This document shows positions 17,472 to 26,213 of a DNA stretch of 64,000 nucleotides, in pieces. Position 1 is the stretch's first letter. Each line of letters opens with the position of its first letter. The notes under the pieces are model-generated. The model was not told the origin of the DNA. It did no database searches and saw only the letters and a list, made by a program, of their open reading frames with translations. Made by a program: the position numbers and the translations under genes. The stretch lies in assembly GCF_003940805.1 (NCBI RefSeq), contig NZ_CP034328.1, positions 3,782,001-3,846,000 of the forward strand. Direction: 5' to 3'. The DNA is from Tabrizicola piscis (GTDB lineage Bacteria; Pseudomonadota; Alphaproteobacteria; Rhodobacterales; Rhodobacteraceae).

Positions 17472-18280
17472 AGCCCGCCCTGCGCGGTCAGCGGGCGCGA
17501 CAGGATGGCGCGCGTGGCAGCGGCCACATCGGGCTGCCGCATCAGGCTTTCGCCGATCAGGAAGCACCTCGCACCGTACTGGGCAAGGTCGGCAAGGTCA
17601 TCGGGGGTGTAAAGCCCGCTTTCAGCCACGATCAGCCGATCTTCGGGCACCCTGCGCGCAAGGCGGCGGGTGGTGTCCAGCGTCACTTCAAAGCTGTGCA
17701 GGTTGCGGTTGTTGATCCCGATAAGGGGTGATTTCAACAGCGCGGCACGGTCCAGTTCTGCCTCATCATGCACTTCGATCAGGACATCCATCCCAAGGTC
17801 GAACGCGGCCTGTTCCAGTTCGGCCGCCTGACCATCGTCCAATGAGGCCATGATCAGCAGCACACAATCGGCAGTCAGCGCGCGCGACTGGGTGACCTGC
17901 CATGGGTCATAAAGGAAATCCTTGCGCAGGCAGGGCAGGTCAACGGCGTCATGCGCGGCCATAAGATAGGCGTCGGCGCCTTGGAAGGATGGACCGTCAG
18001 TCAGGACGGAAAGGCAGGTCGCCCCGCCAGCCTCATAGGCCTTGGCCAGTTCCGGGGGGTCAAAGTCGGCACGGATCAACCCTTTGGAGGGGCTGGCTTT
18101 CTTGATCTCGGCGATCAGACCATAGCCGCTTGTGGCGGCGTCGCGCAGGGCGCGGGCAAAGCCGCGCGGCGGGGCGGCGGCTTGGGCGGCAGCCTCAAGA
18201 TCGGCAAGGCTGGTGCTGGCCTTGAGTTTGGCCACCTCCTCAAGCTTGTAGGTCTTGATGCGGTCAAGGATCGTGCTCAT
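17468..18280 (-). CDS. trpC: Indole-3-glycerol phosphate synthase
   Basis: Converts CdRP to indole-3-glycerol phosphate in tryptophan synthesis. It is a monofunctional TIM barrel of 270 residues with [40 protein letters not shown] and [12 protein letters not shown]. The start ATG at 18280 ([12 protein letters not shown]) is preferred over an in-frame ATG six codons earlier, because it leaves a 10-base gap after trpD and matches the family N terminus. Confidence 0.96.
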   Translation of the reverse strand: MSTILDRIKTYKLEEVAKLKASTSLADLEAAAQAAAPPRGFARALRDAATSGYGLIAEIKKASPSKGLIRADFDPPELAKAYEAGGATCLSVLTDGPSFQGADAYLMAAHDAVDLPCLRKDFLYDPWQVTQSRALTADCVLLIMASLDDGQAAELEQAAFDLGMDVLIEVHDEAELDRAALLKSPLIGINNRNLHSFEVTLDTTRRLARRVPEDRLIVAESGLYTPDDLADLAQYGARCFLIGESLMRQPDVAAATRAILSRPLTAQGGL

Positions 18281-18290
18281 CAGGGCCCCC

Positions 18291-19304
18291 TCAGGCATTG
18301 GTCAGGCGGGCAAGCGCCTGAACCTTGGCGCGGGCAGCGCCAGAATCGATTGACGCGCGGGCCTGGGCCACGCCTTCAGACAGGCTGGCGGCATGGTCTG
18401 CGACCACAAGGGCGGCAGCCGCGTTCATCAGGACCGCATCGCGGTATGCCCCCGGCGCGCCGTCGAGAAGCGCCCGGAAGGCGGCCGCATTTTCGGCCGG
18501 CGTGCCGCCCAGGATCGCCTCGAACGGGTGGGGGGCAAGCCCTGCATCCTCGGGGTGCAGCGTGAAATCACGCACTGCGCCCTCCTCGACGGCCGACACG
18601 CTGGTCGGCCCCGCGATGGAGATTTCGTCGGTCCCGTCAGAGCCATGCACCAGCCATGCCTTGACCGACCCGAGTTTCAGCAGGGTTTCGGCCATCGGGC
18701 GGATCAGTGCCGCCGAAAACGCCCCGGTCAGCTGACGCTTCACCCCGGCGGGGTTGGTCAGCGGGCCAAGGATGTTGAAGATCGTGCGGGTGCCAAGTTC
18801 GGCGCGGACCGGCATGACATGGCGGATCGCGGGGTGGTGCATCGGCGCCATCATGAAGCCGATCCCGGCCTCGGCCAGACAACGCTCCACCACCTCGGGG
18901 CCGACCATGACGTTCAGGCCCATCTCGGTCAGCGCGTCTGCCGCACCGGATTTGGAGGAAAGATTGCGGTTGCCGTGCTTGGCGACAGTGACCCCCGCGC
19001 CCGCCACAACGAAGGCCGTGGCGGTGGAGATGTTCAGCGTGCCCTTCCCATCACCGCCGGTGCCGACGATGTCCATGGCCCCCTCCGGCGCGGTGACGGG
19101 CAGGCATTTCGCCCGCATCACGCTTGCGGCGGCGGCGTATTCGTCCACCGTCTCGCCGCGTGTCCGCAGCGCCATGAGGAAACCGCCCATTTGCGCGGGT
19201 GTTCCCTGACCTTCGAACAGGGCGTTGAAGGCGGCCTCGGCCTCGGCCCGGGTCAGGGGGCGGGTGGCGGCGATGCCGATCAGGGGTTTGAGAACCTCAC
19301 TCAT
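18291..19304 (-). CDS. trpD: Anthranilate phosphoribosyltransferase
   Basis: Transfers phosphoribose from PRPP to anthranilate. It has 337 residues with the PRPP-binding [47 protein letters not shown] and [11 protein letters not shown], all hallmark segments. The ATG at 19304 overlaps the trpG stop (ATGA). It is a separate protein, not fused to TrpG. Confidence 0.96.
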   Translation of the reverse strand: MSEVLKPLIGIAATRPLTRAEAEAAFNALFEGQGTPAQMGGFLMALRTRGETVDEYAAAASVMRAKCLPVTAPEGAMDIVGTGGDGKGTLNISTATAFVVAGAGVTVAKHGNRNLSSKSGAADALTEMGLNVMVGPEVVERCLAEAGIGFMMAPMHHPAIRHVMPVRAELGTRTIFNILGPLTNPAGVKRQLTGAFSAALIRPMAETLLKLGSVKAWLVHGSDGTDEISIAGPTSVSAVEEGAVRDFTLHPEDAGLAPHPFEAILGGTPAENAAAFRALLDGAPGAYRDAVLMNAAAALVVADHAASLSEGVAQARASIDSGAARAKVQALARLTNA

Positions 19305-19888
19305 GCCGGAACCCTGGCGCGGGCCTCGTCCAGAAAATTGCGCAGAAGCTGGTGGCCGTGTTCCGACGCGATCGACTCGGGGTGGAACTGGACGCCTTCG
19401 ATCAGATGGTGCTTGTGGCGCAGACCCATGATCGTGCCGTCTTCCAGCCACGCGGTCACCTCCAACTCGGGCGGCAGGCTTTCACGTTCGACGACGAGGG
19501 AATGATAGCGCGTGGCCTGAAACGGCGACGGCAGGCCGCGAAACACGCCGGTGCCGGCGTGGTGCATGGTTCCCATCTTGCCGTGCACGATCTCGTGGCA
19601 GCGGATGACCTTGCCGCCAAACGCCTCGCCAATGGTCTGGTGGCCAAGGCAGACGCCAAGCAGCGGGATTTCGGCGGCGGCGGCGGCCTTGGTCAGCGGC
19701 AGGCAGATCCCGGCGGCGGCGGGGTCGCAGGGGCCGGGAGAGAGGACGATCACCTCGGGCCGCATCGCGACCACATCCTGCACCTCAAGCGCGTCGTTGC
19801 GCTTGACGACCACCTCGGCGCCAAGCTCGGCCAGATAGTGGACGAGGTTGTAGGTGAAGCTGTCATAGTTGTCGATCAGGAGGAGCAT
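19301..19888 (-). CDS. trpG: Anthranilate synthase glutamine amidotransferase subunit
   Basis: Supplies ammonia from glutamine to TrpE. It is a class I amidotransferase of 195 residues with [11 protein letters not shown] at the N terminus, nucleophile C80 in [12 protein letters not shown] and the His/Glu pair in [14 protein letters not shown]. The start at 19888 is set by the [11 protein letters not shown] family opening and AGGAG-like bases upstream. It is the first gene of the trpG-trpD-trpC-moaC-moeA operon, while trpE lies 13 kb away at 32763. Synthesis may also serve folate (PabA role); the context favours Trp. Confidence 0.94.
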   Translation of the reverse strand: MLLLIDNYDSFTYNLVHYLAELGAEVVVKRNDALEVQDVVAMRPEVIVLSPGPCDPAAAGICLPLTKAAAAAEIPLLGVCLGHQTIGEAFGGKVIRCHEIVHGKMGTMHHAGTGVFRGLPSPFQATRYHSLVVERESLPPELEVTAWLEDGTIMGLRHKHHLIEGVQFHPESIASEHGHQLLRNFLDEARARVPA

Positions 19889-19963
19889 GGCCAAGCATCC
19901 GTTCGGTCGGGATAAGGGGTTATCGCCGATGCCGGGGGCGGTGTAAACCGGGGGTTGGGGCGG

Positions 19964-19980
19964 TGTCCCGGGAAGGGACA
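19964..19980. promoter_or_regulatory. Small hairpin upstream of trpG (stem TGTCCC/GGGACA)
   Basis: A 6-base perfect stem with a GGGAA loop, 76 bases upstream of trpG. A closely similar hairpin (GTGTCCC, GGAA loop) lies at 62292-62313. It could be a terminator-like or attenuator element. No Trp-rich leader peptide is visible in the stretch 19889-20114. Confidence 0.3.
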
Positions 19981-20023
19981 AAAGTCGGGCGCAACAAAAT
20001 CAAGGACTTGTCCGATGGCGTTT

Positions 20024-20041
20024 ACATGGTCTTTACCATGT
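20024..20041. promoter_or_regulatory. Inverted repeat ACATGGT-N4-ACCATGT between trpG and the cupin gene
   Basis: A perfect 7-base inverted repeat around CTTT in the 226-base gap that must hold the trpG promoter. It may be an operator or the end of the cupin transcript. No regulator can be assigned. Confidence 0.35.
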
Positions 20042-20114
20042 GGCGGGCGCCTTGTTGTCTTCGGTTGCGCCGTGCCGGGACCAGTGTCGCAAGACCGCAG
20101 GACAGGCCGGGTTT

Positions 20115-20489
20115 TCAGTCGTGGCGGAACGCGTCGTCGTCGCAGAGGTAAGGGCCGGTCTCGATGGCGATCAGGGACACGGCCATGCGACCCGGGTTTT
20201 CCAGACGGTGGCGCTGGCCGAGCGGGATCAGCGCGGCCTCACCCTCACCCACAAGGCGCGATTGGCTGCCCAGGGTCACTTTGGCGGTGCCTTCGACCAC
20301 GACCCAGTGTTCGGTGCGGTGGAGATGCGTTTCCAGCATCGTCGCCTCGCCCGGTTCCAGACGCAGGGTGCGGACGCGGAAGCGCTTGCCTTCGACGATG
20401 GTCCCGGCCGAGGGGGAAGTCGCAGGGCCATTTTCCCGGAAGGCGGCGGCCGGGGCTTCGGCGAAGCCTGCGGGGTGTGATGAATTCAT
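20115..20489 (-). CDS. Cupin domain protein (mannose-6-phosphate isomerase C-terminal-like)
   Basis: A 124-residue single-domain cupin. The two cupin motifs read METHLHRTEHWVVVEGTAKVTLG-like (metal-binding His, His and Glu) and PLGQRHRLENPG. The sequence resembles the C-terminal domain of mannose-1-phosphate guanylyltransferase/phosphomannose isomerase proteins, but that catalytic partner is absent. A sugar-phosphate-related role is only a guess. The start at 20489 (MNSSHPAG) is chosen over an earlier in-frame ATG-like codon because the extra residues are not family-like. Confidence 0.75.
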   Translation of the reverse strand: MNSSHPAGFAEAPAAAFRENGPATSPSAGTIVEGKRFRVRTLRLEPGEATMLETHLHRTEHWVVVEGTAKVTLGSQSRLVGEGEAALIPLGQRHRLENPGRMAVSLIAIETGPYLCDDDAFRHD

Positions 20490-20817
20490 GAAGCGGCTCC
20501 CCTTGCCTGACCCCTGCAAGGTCGACAGAAAATGGTTAGCGGCGGGTTAACGCTGGGGCCAGTTCGGGGCGATCCGGATGAAGAGGCTTTGCCCCCCACC
20601 CCCAGCCCGTCCCCACGGTCGGGGAAGGGGAGGCGCAGGGGACAGGCCGTCTGAGGAAATTCACCAGTCAGGCGGTTTGGGGCGGCTTTCAGATTGAGCG
20701 CCGTTCGGCGCGAAGACCTTTTGTCTCGCCTTTCTGCGTGAAGGACGCAGAAAAGCTCGGGTCGCCTCCGGCGGGGATATTTGGCGAAGGGAAAGCGGTG
20801 GTCAGGGAGAGCGGTGG
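20490..20817. other. 328-base intergenic region with hairpin and repeat copy
   Basis: No gene seen. It holds a G/C-skewed stretch around 20590-20640 (CCCCCACCCCCAG then GGTCGGGGAAGGGG). It also holds a perfect 9-base hairpin TTTCTGCGT/ACGCAGAAA at 20731-20753 and, right after it, the reverse-oriented copy of the intergenic repeat. Promoter signals for the cupin gene should lie near 20490-20560, but none is obvious. Confidence 0.5.
20766..20795 (-). repeat. Intergenic repeat element, copy 4 (reverse orientation)
   Basis: CTCCGGCGGGGATATTTG followed by GCGAAGGGAAAG. Read on the minus strand it becomes CTTTCCCTTCGCCAAATATC, matching the leading half of the copies at 9044, 23482 and 56470. The G-run half is shorter here. 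Confidence 0.6.
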
Positions 20818-21165
20818 TCAGGTGAGGCTTGTGCGCTGCGCCGCGATCAGGCTTTGCAGGCGGGTTTCGTCGATCGGGAGCTTGCCCGACCACATCTGCC
20901 GTGCAAGGTCGAGGAGGGCCAGCCGTTCAGCGGTCGGTGTACGCACGGCGTCGATGCCGGTGCCAGGGGCGTACATATCGCCGTGGTCGCGGGTATTGGC
21001 CCGGGCGCGGGTCAGCGAATAGGGCCCGTTCGGGCCGCCGCGGACGAGGTCGGCGTCGGTGTCGTCCTGGCCGTCATCCTCCCACCAGCAGACCGGGCAG
21101 ATGTCGTAGCCTCCGCGTTCGGTCAGCGTCGGCAGTTGGCAGCAGGGGCAGGGCAGGCGCGCCAT
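20818..21165 (-). CDS. CPCC family cysteine-rich protein
   Basis: 115 residues starting MARLPCPCCQL, with a second cysteine pair in GGYDICPVCWWEDDGQ and the GGPNGPYSLTRARAN block. This is the signature of the CPCC-type putative zinc-binding family, whose function is not known. It lies one base after the tdh stop, so it is probably the last gene of the kbl-tdh transcript. Confidence 0.8.
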   Translation of the reverse strand: MARLPCPCCQLPTLTERGGYDICPVCWWEDDGQDDTDADLVRGGPNGPYSLTRARANTRDHGDMYAPGTGIDAVRTPTAERLALLDLARQMWSGKLPIDETRLQSLIAAQRTSLT

Positions 21166-21166
21166 C

Positions 21167-22204
21167 TTACGTCCAGTCCAGCACTACCTTGCCCGACAGG
21201 CCTGAGCGCATGGCGTCAAAGCCGTCGATGAAGCGGTCGACCGGGAAGCGATGGGTGATGACCCGGCGGATGTCGAGGCCGTTTTCCAGCATGGCGATCA
21301 TCTTGTACCAGGTCTCGAAAATCTCACGCCCGTAGACGCCCTTGATGGTGATGGCCTTGAAGACGATCCTGCTCCAGTCCACCGGGGATTTGCCGGGCGG
21401 GATGCCCAGCATGGCGATGCGACCGCCCATGACCATGTGTTCGACCATCTGGTCGAGCGCCTGCTGACTGCCGGACATTTCCATCCCGACATCAAAGCCT
21501 TGCGACATCTTGAGCGATGGGTAGACCGACCGCAGGTCCGTCGTGGCGACGTTCACGGGCACCACGTCGGCCACCTGTGCCGCAAGGTCCAGCCGGGCCT
21601 GGTTGATGTCGGTGATGACCACATGCCGCGCGCCGACATGGCGGGCGACGGCGGCGGCCATGATGCCGATGGGGCCTGCGCCGGTGATGAGGACATCCTC
21701 GCCGATCAGGTCGAAGGAAAGCGCGGTGTGGACGGCATTGCCCAAGGGATCAAGGATCGCGCCGATTTCATCGTCAATCGCATCGGGCAGGGGGACGACG
21801 TTGAAGGCGGGCAGGCGCAGGTATTGCGCGAAGGCCCCGGGTTCGTTGACGCCGATGCCACGGGTTTCGGGGTCAAGGTGGAACTTGCCCGACCGGCTTT
21901 GGCGGGAGGTCTTGCCGATCAGGTGGCCTTCGCCCGAACAGCGCTGGCCGATGGTCAGGCCTTCGACATTGCGGCCGATCTCGACAATCTCACCCGCGAA
22001 TTCGTGGCCGGTGACAAGGGGCACGGGCACGGTCTTCTGCGCCCAGTCGTCCCAGTTCCAGATGTGGATGTCCGTGCCGCAGATGCCGGTCTTGTTGATC
22101 TTGATCAGCACGTCATCGGGCCCGATCTCAGGCACCGGGCGGGTTTCCATCCAGAGGCCGGGTTCGGCGCGCGCTTTTACCAGAGCCTTCATTTCATTGG
22201 TCAT
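21167..22204 (-). CDS. tdh: L-threonine 3-dehydrogenase, structural zinc site lost
   Basis: Oxidises L-threonine to 2-amino-3-ketobutyrate with NAD+, which Kbl then cleaves to glycine and acetyl-CoA. It is a zinc-type MDR protein of 345 residues. Catalytic zinc ligands C42 ([14 protein letters not shown]) and H67-E68 (VTGHEFAGE) are present, as is the NAD fold [18 protein letters not shown]. The four-cysteine structural zinc lobe known from E. coli Tdh is replaced: positions 97, 100, 103 and 111 are Gly, Ser, Ser and Asp. The start ATG at 22204 overlaps the kbl stop (ATGA); M5 would also fit. Confidence 0.94.
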   Translation of the reverse strand: MTNEMKALVKARAEPGLWMETRPVPEIGPDDVLIKINKTGICGTDIHIWNWDDWAQKTVPVPLVTGHEFAGEIVEIGRNVEGLTIGQRCSGEGHLIGKTSRQSRSGKFHLDPETRGIGVNEPGAFAQYLRLPAFNVVPLPDAIDDEIGAILDPLGNAVHTALSFDLIGEDVLITGAGPIGIMAAAVARHVGARHVVITDINQARLDLAAQVADVVPVNVATTDLRSVYPSLKMSQGFDVGMEMSGSQQALDQMVEHMVMGGRIAMLGIPPGKSPVDWSRIVFKAITIKGVYGREIFETWYKMIAMLENGLDIRRVITHRFPVDRFIDGFDAMRSGLSGKVVLDWT

Positions 22205-23394
22205 TTCAGAACTCCGGTGGCTTTGCCTGCGGCGGTGAAGGCGTCGAGGGCGACGTCGAGGTCTTCGGTCGTAAGCGCCGCGTTCATCTGGGTGCGGATG
22301 CGGGCTTGGCCCTTTGGCACGACCGGAAAGAAGAACCCGGCGACATGGACGCCGCGCTGGAACAGGTCGGCGGCCATGGCTTGCGCCAGTTTTGCATCGC
22401 CCAGCATCACGGGGATGATCGGATGATCGCCCGGCAGGAGGGTGAAGCCTGCGTCGGTCAGGCCCGCGCGCCAGTAGGCGGCGTTGGCGGTCAGTTGCGC
22501 CCGCAGGTCGTCTGCCGCTTCCACGATCTCCAACGCGGCAAGGGCAGCGCCGACCACGGCAGGGGGCAGGGCGTTGGAGAAAAGGTAGGGCCGGGCCCGC
22601 TGGCGCAGAAGGTCGATGACGGGCTGGGGACCGGCGATATAGCCGCCAAGCGCGCCGCCAAGCGCCTTGCCCAGCGTGCCGGTCAAAAGGTCCACCGCCA
22701 CCCCCGCCCGCGCCGGGGTGCCACGGCCCTGCGGGCCGACAAAGCCGGTGGCGTGGCAGTCATCCACCATGACCAGCGCGCCATATCGGTCGGCCAGCGC
22801 GCGGATGTCCGGCAGGTTGGCGAAATAGCCGTCCATCGAGAACACACCATCGGTGGCGATCAGGATGAACCTTGCGCCATCGGCGCGTGCCGCCTTCAGC
22901 TGGGCCTCAAGATCCCCCATGTCGGAATTGGCGTAGCGGTAGCGCTTGGCCTTGCATAGGCGGATGCCGTCGATGATGCTGGCGTGGTTCAGGCTGTCCG
23001 AGATCACGGCGTCTTCCGGGCCCAGCAGCGGTTCGAACAGCCCGCCGTTGGCATCGAAACAGGCGGCGAAGAGGATGCTGTCCTCCTGGCCAAGGAACCG
23101 CGCCAGACGTTCCTCCAGCTGACGGTGCAGGTCTTGCGTGCCGCAGATGAACCGGACCGAAGCCATGCCGAACCCGTGGTCGTCCATCGCGGCCTTGGCG
23201 GCGGCGATCAGGCGGGGGTCGTCGGCCAGACCAAGGTAGTTGTTGGCGCAGAGGTTCAGCATCTGCCGCCCGGCCATCGCCACATGCGCCCCTTGCGGGC
23301 CGGTGATCAGGCGTTCGCGCTTGATGAGCCCCTCAGCTTCGATCCCGGCCAGGGTTGAGGAGATGTGGTCCAGGAATGCAGTTTTGTCCGTCAT
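22201..23394 (-). CDS. kbl: Glycine C-acetyltransferase (2-amino-3-ketobutyrate CoA ligase)
   Basis: Cleaves 2-amino-3-ketobutyrate with CoA to glycine and acetyl-CoA. It is a PLP alpha-oxoamine synthase of 397 residues, the same length as the E. coli enzyme. It has [33 protein letters not shown] and the PLP lysine in [16 protein letters not shown]. The start ATG at 23394 ([12 protein letters not shown]) is preceded by GGAGG. It is the first gene of kbl-tdh-CPCC. Confidence 0.96.
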   Translation of the reverse strand: MTDKTAFLDHISSTLAGIEAEGLIKRERLITGPQGAHVAMAGRQMLNLCANNYLGLADDPRLIAAAKAAMDDHGFGMASVRFICGTQDLHRQLEERLARFLGQEDSILFAACFDANGGLFEPLLGPEDAVISDSLNHASIIDGIRLCKAKRYRYANSDMGDLEAQLKAARADGARFILIATDGVFSMDGYFANLPDIRALADRYGALVMVDDCHATGFVGPQGRGTPARAGVAVDLLTGTLGKALGGALGGYIAGPQPVIDLLRQRARPYLFSNALPPAVVGAALAALEIVEAADDLRAQLTANAAYWRAGLTDAGFTLLPGDHPIIPVMLGDAKLAQAMAADLFQRGVHVAGFFFPVVPKGQARIRTQMNAALTTEDLDVALDAFTAAGKATGVLK

Positions 23395-23419
23395 CACAGA
23401 TTCCCCTCCGGTTTCACGG

Positions 23420-23447
23420 AATATTGCAGATCGGTGGCCGTCCGTCA
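23420..23447 (-). promoter_or_regulatory. kbl promoter and possible regulator half-sites
   Basis: On the minus strand TTGACG (complement of 23442-23447) is followed after about 17 bases by AATATT (complement near 23420-23425). The surrounding sequence repeats ACGGAA cores: TTTAACGGAAATT on the minus strand just upstream and TTTCACGGAATATT on the plus strand at 23411-23424. The motif AGTTGACGGA recurs upstream of the XRE gene, so a common regulator is plausible. Confidence 0.45.
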
Positions 23448-23481
23448 ACTTAGCGGATGAATTTCCGTTAAAGCGGCGGGC

Positions 23482-23536
23482 GTCTTTCTCTTCTCCAAAT
23501 ATCCCACGGGGGTGCGGGGGTGTGAAACCCCCGCTT
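23482..23536 (+). repeat. Intergenic repeat element, copy 2
   Basis: Reads TTTCTCTTCTCCAAATATCC, then a GGGGGTGCGGGGGTG block and AAACCCCCGC. It lies between kbl and the XRE gene and ends just before the XRE stop. It matches the copies at 9044 and 56470 in the same orientation. Confidence 0.7.
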
Positions 23537-23544
23537 CCGGCGGT

Positions 23545-24099
23545 TCAGCTGTCCTGCACGATCAGGATCGCGCGGGCGGGTCCGTCCAAGGTGGCAATCT
23601 CGTGCTGGCGGTCTGCGGGGTAGCGGGCCACGTCGCCGGGTCCCAGCGCCTCGACCGCCTCGCCCGATCCGACGGAGAGCCGCCCTTCGAGCACGGTCAG
23701 ATGCTCACGGCAGCCGGGGCTGTGGGCGTCTGATGTCAGGCGGGCACCGGTGGCGAAGGCCAGTTCATAGACCTCATGGCTGCCGACGCTTTCGGGGGCG
23801 GAGAGGATGCGGATATGGACGCCGCTGCGGTTGATGACCGGGGCCGATCCGGCGCGGGTTACCTCGATCCCCGGGGCGGGGCGGCCTTCCAGAAGGCCTG
23901 CGAAATCAAGCTGTAGGGCCTGGGTCAGGGCCCAGAGCGTGGCGACGGTGGGGCTGCTTTCCCCGCGTTCGATCTGGCTGACCATGGACCGGCTGACCCC
24001 GGACAGTTTCGCCGCCGCGTCAAGCGACAGCCCGCGCGCCTTGCGCGCGGCCCGAAGGCTTGCGGCAAGGCGGTCGTGGATATCCGAGCGGGTGTTCAT
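23545..24099 (-). CDS. XRE-family regulator with cupin sensor domain
   Basis: A 184-residue transcription factor. It has an N-terminal HTH_3 (LRAARKARGLSLDAAAKLSG then SRSMVSQIERGESSPTVATLW, residues 15-60) and a C-terminal cupin (about 110-180) with the motif HSPGCREHLTVLEGRLSVG. Such proteins usually sense amino acids or amines. It is directly upstream of and in the same direction as kbl-tdh, with a shared promoter motif, so control of threonine breakdown is inferred. A TTGACG -35 lies 30 bases upstream of the start; with a 17-base spacer the transcript would be nearly leaderless. Confidence 0.86.
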   Translation of the reverse strand: MNTRSDIHDRLAASLRAARKARGLSLDAAAKLSGVSRSMVSQIERGESSPTVATLWALTQALQLDFAGLLEGRPAPGIEVTRAGSAPVINRSGVHIRILSAPESVGSHEVYELAFATGARLTSDAHSPGCREHLTVLEGRLSVGSGEAVEALGPGDVARYPADRQHEIATLDGPARAILIVQDS

Positions 24100-24126
24100 G
24101 CGGGCAGAGTGACGGGGCAGGCCCTT

Positions 24127-24139
24127 TCCGTCAACTCAG
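24127..24139 (-). promoter_or_regulatory. -35/operator motif AGTTGACGGA upstream of the XRE gene
   Basis: The complement reads CTGAGTTGACGGA, nearly identical to the CTAAGTTGACGGA in front of kbl (23441-23453). It contains TTGACG as a -35 hexamer and overlaps the selO stop codon. The shared flanks suggest more than a bare -35. Confidence 0.4.
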
Positions 24140-25542
24140 GTGCCGCAGTAGGTGACATAGCTGCCAAAGCCTGACGGGGCGGGCAGCATGAAGGTTTCGT
24201 TTTCGACAAAGGGCTGCTGGATGGCAGACAGAAGGGCGTGGAAGGGGGCCATGTCACCGGCGGTGGCGGCGGCCAGGGCCTCTTCCACCTTGTGATTGCG
24301 GGGGATCACGGCGGGGTTCGCCTGTGCGAGGCGGTGGGCCACGCCATCCCCGGCACGGGCTTGCCAGCGGGGCAACCATGCCTCCATCGCGCGGAAATCC
24401 TCTACAAGCGGGCGAAGCTTTGCCGGGTCGGCCAGACGGCGGAAGGTCAGGGTCCAGTCGGCCCCTTCCATCGCAGCCAGCAGGTCGTCAGCAAGGGCTG
24501 CGTCGCCTGCGTCTTCGCCCGGAAGGCCAAGTTTGTGGCGCATGACGGTGGTCCATTCCGTCCGGTAGCGGCTGGCGATGCCGTTCAACAGATCATTGGC
24601 AAGGTCGACCGCACGGTCTGGATCGGGGTCGATCAGCGGCACCAGCGTTTCGGCCAGACGCGCGAGGTTCCAGCCAAGGATCAGCGGCTGGTTGGCATAG
24701 GCATAGCGCCCCTGATGGTCGATCGAGGAAAACACCGTGCCGGGGGCGTAGCCTTCCATGAAGGCGCAGGGACCATAGTCGATCGTTTCGCCCGAGATGG
24801 CCATGTTGTCGGTGTTCATCACACCATGGATGAAGCCAAGCCCCATCCACTGCGCAATCAGCTTGGCCTGCCTGCCGATGACGGCATCGAGAAAGGCAAG
24901 GTAGGGCTGGTCTGCGGTTGCCAGCGCCGGGTCATGCCGGGCGATGGTATAGTCGGCCAGCGCCTTAAGTTGCGCCTTGTCGCCCCGGGCGGCGAAGAAC
25001 TGGAAGGTGCCGACGCGCAGATGGCTGGAGGCGATGCGGGTCAGGACCGCACCGGGGAGTTTGGTTTCGCGCCAGATCTCTTCGCCCGTGGCCACAACGG
25101 CAAGGGACCGGGTGGTTGGGACGCCAAGCGCGGCCATCGCTTCGGAAATCAGATATTCCCGCAGCATCGGGCCGATTGCGGCCTTGCCATCGCCCCCCCG
25201 GGAAAACGGCGTGCGGCCGGATCCTTTCAGTTGAAGATCGAAGCGGCGGCCATCGGGGGCAAGGATTTCGCCCAGAAGATGCGCCCGACCGTCACCCAGC
25301 TGCGGGGAAAAGCCACCGAACTGGTGACCGGCATAGGCTTGGGCGATGGGGTCCGCCCCCGGGGGCAGGGTGGCGCCGGAAAACCAGCTTGCGGCATCCG
25401 ATTCGTCCAGCGTCAGGCCAAGGTTGGCTGCAAGCGGGGCGTTCCACGCCAGAAGGCGGGGGGCAGGTGCCGCATCGGGTGCCAGACGCAAATAGGCGCC
25501 GGGAAGGTCGCGCGCATAGCTGTTGTCGAAGGTAAGGGTCAT
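24136..25542 (-). CDS. selO: Protein adenylyltransferase SelO (YdiU)
   Basis: Pseudokinase that transfers AMP from ATP to Ser/Thr/Tyr of target proteins, linked to redox stress. The 468 residues show the YdiU landmarks AYAGHQFGGFSPQLGDGRA, DLQLKGSGRTPFSRGGDGKA, GVMNTDNMAISGETIDYGPCAF and NPAVIPRNHKVEEAL. It ends in YCGT, where the penultimate-region cysteine replaces the selenocysteine of eukaryotic SelO. It is a complete single-copy gene with a clear ATG at 25542. Confidence 0.95.
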   Translation of the reverse strand: MTLTFDNSYARDLPGAYLRLAPDAAPAPRLLAWNAPLAANLGLTLDESDAASWFSGATLPPGADPIAQAYAGHQFGGFSPQLGDGRAHLLGEILAPDGRRFDLQLKGSGRTPFSRGGDGKAAIGPMLREYLISEAMAALGVPTTRSLAVVATGEEIWRETKLPGAVLTRIASSHLRVGTFQFFAARGDKAQLKALADYTIARHDPALATADQPYLAFLDAVIGRQAKLIAQWMGLGFIHGVMNTDNMAISGETIDYGPCAFMEGYAPGTVFSSIDHQGRYAYANQPLILGWNLARLAETLVPLIDPDPDRAVDLANDLLNGIASRYRTEWTTVMRHKLGLPGEDAGDAALADDLLAAMEGADWTLTFRRLADPAKLRPLVEDFRAMEAWLPRWQARAGDGVAHRLAQANPAVIPRNHKVEEALAAATAGDMAPFHALLSAIQQPFVENETFMLPAPSGFGSYVTYCGT

Positions 25543-25621
25543 GTCCGCTCCACTTTACCGCATCATATGCGGGTCAGAGGGGCAGGGGACAAGGCCATGA
25601 AGAAAAGTGGTGTGGTGGAAG

Positions 25622-25698
25622 TGGTCGGGGCGGAGGGATTCGAACTCTCGACCTACGGTACCCAAAACCGTCGCGCTACCAGGCTGCGCTACGCCCCG
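25622..25698 (-). tRNA. tRNA-Pro (anticodon TGG)
   Basis: On the minus strand, from CGGGGCGTAGCGCAG to CCCCGACCA. The acceptor stem CGGGGCG/CGCCCCG is perfect. The anticodon loop TTTGGGT between ACGGT and ACCGT gives TGG, and the T arm reads GAGAGTTCGAATCCCTC-like. The CCA end is encoded. The 77-base length is normal for tRNA-Pro. Confidence 0.96.
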
Positions 25699-25739
25699 AC
25701 GAAGGACCCCATAAAGGGAAACCAGCGGATTGAAAAGCC

Positions 25740-26213
25740 TTAGTCTTCGCAGGGCCAGACGGCGCTGTCCGACGGCACGGCGGGGTGGCGCAGATCGGCA
25801 CCCGGGGCGATGCCCAGACGTTCGGCAAGGCCGCCGTTGATTTCCAGGACGAAGACCACGCCCGGCCCGCCGTCGATTGGCGTCAGGTCGCCCGGGACGG
25901 CATCGGAATGCACCTGCGTGACGCGGCCGGTCCCGTCGGCAAAGATCATGTCCAGCGGGATGAGGGTGTTCTTCATCCAGAACTGGGCGCGGCGCGGGCT
26001 TTCGTAGACGAACAGCATGCCAGAGCCTGGGTCAAGCTGCGGGCGGAACATCAGCCCGCGCGCCCGTTCTTCCGGCGAATCTGCCAGTTCAACCGCAAAG
26101 CTTTCGCGCCCGTCGGCCCATCGCAGATCAACCCGGTCCGGCGCGCAGGCCGCCTGCGCCAGCGCCGCCATGGGCGACATGGCAAGGAAAGCGGCAAGCC
26201 ACAGGGTGCGCAT
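25740..26213 (-). CDS. DUF192 family exported protein
   Basis: 157 residues. An N-terminal signal peptide (MRTLWLAAFLAMSPMAALAQ) is followed by the DUF192 fold with ELADSPEERARGLMFR, GMLFVYESPRRAQFWMKNT, LIPLDMIFADGTGRV and FVLEINGGLAERLGI. The function of this widespread family is unknown. The ATG at 26213 overlaps the stop of the cold-shock gene (TGATG), so both are co-translated; this pairing is common in related bacteria. Confidence 0.88.
   Translation of the reverse strand: MRTLWLAAFLAMSPMAALAQAACAPDRVDLRWADGRESFAVELADSPEERARGLMFRPQLDPGSGMLFVYESPRRAQFWMKNTLIPLDMIFADGTGRVTQVHSDAVPGDLTPIDGGPGVVFVLEINGGLAERLGIAPGADLRHPAVPSDSAVWPCED

Noticed and set aside
19963..20151. 62-codon frame upstream of trpG as a trp leader peptide
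   Set aside because: Wrong strand for trpG and no run of Trp codons; on the correct strand no Trp-rich leader was found.
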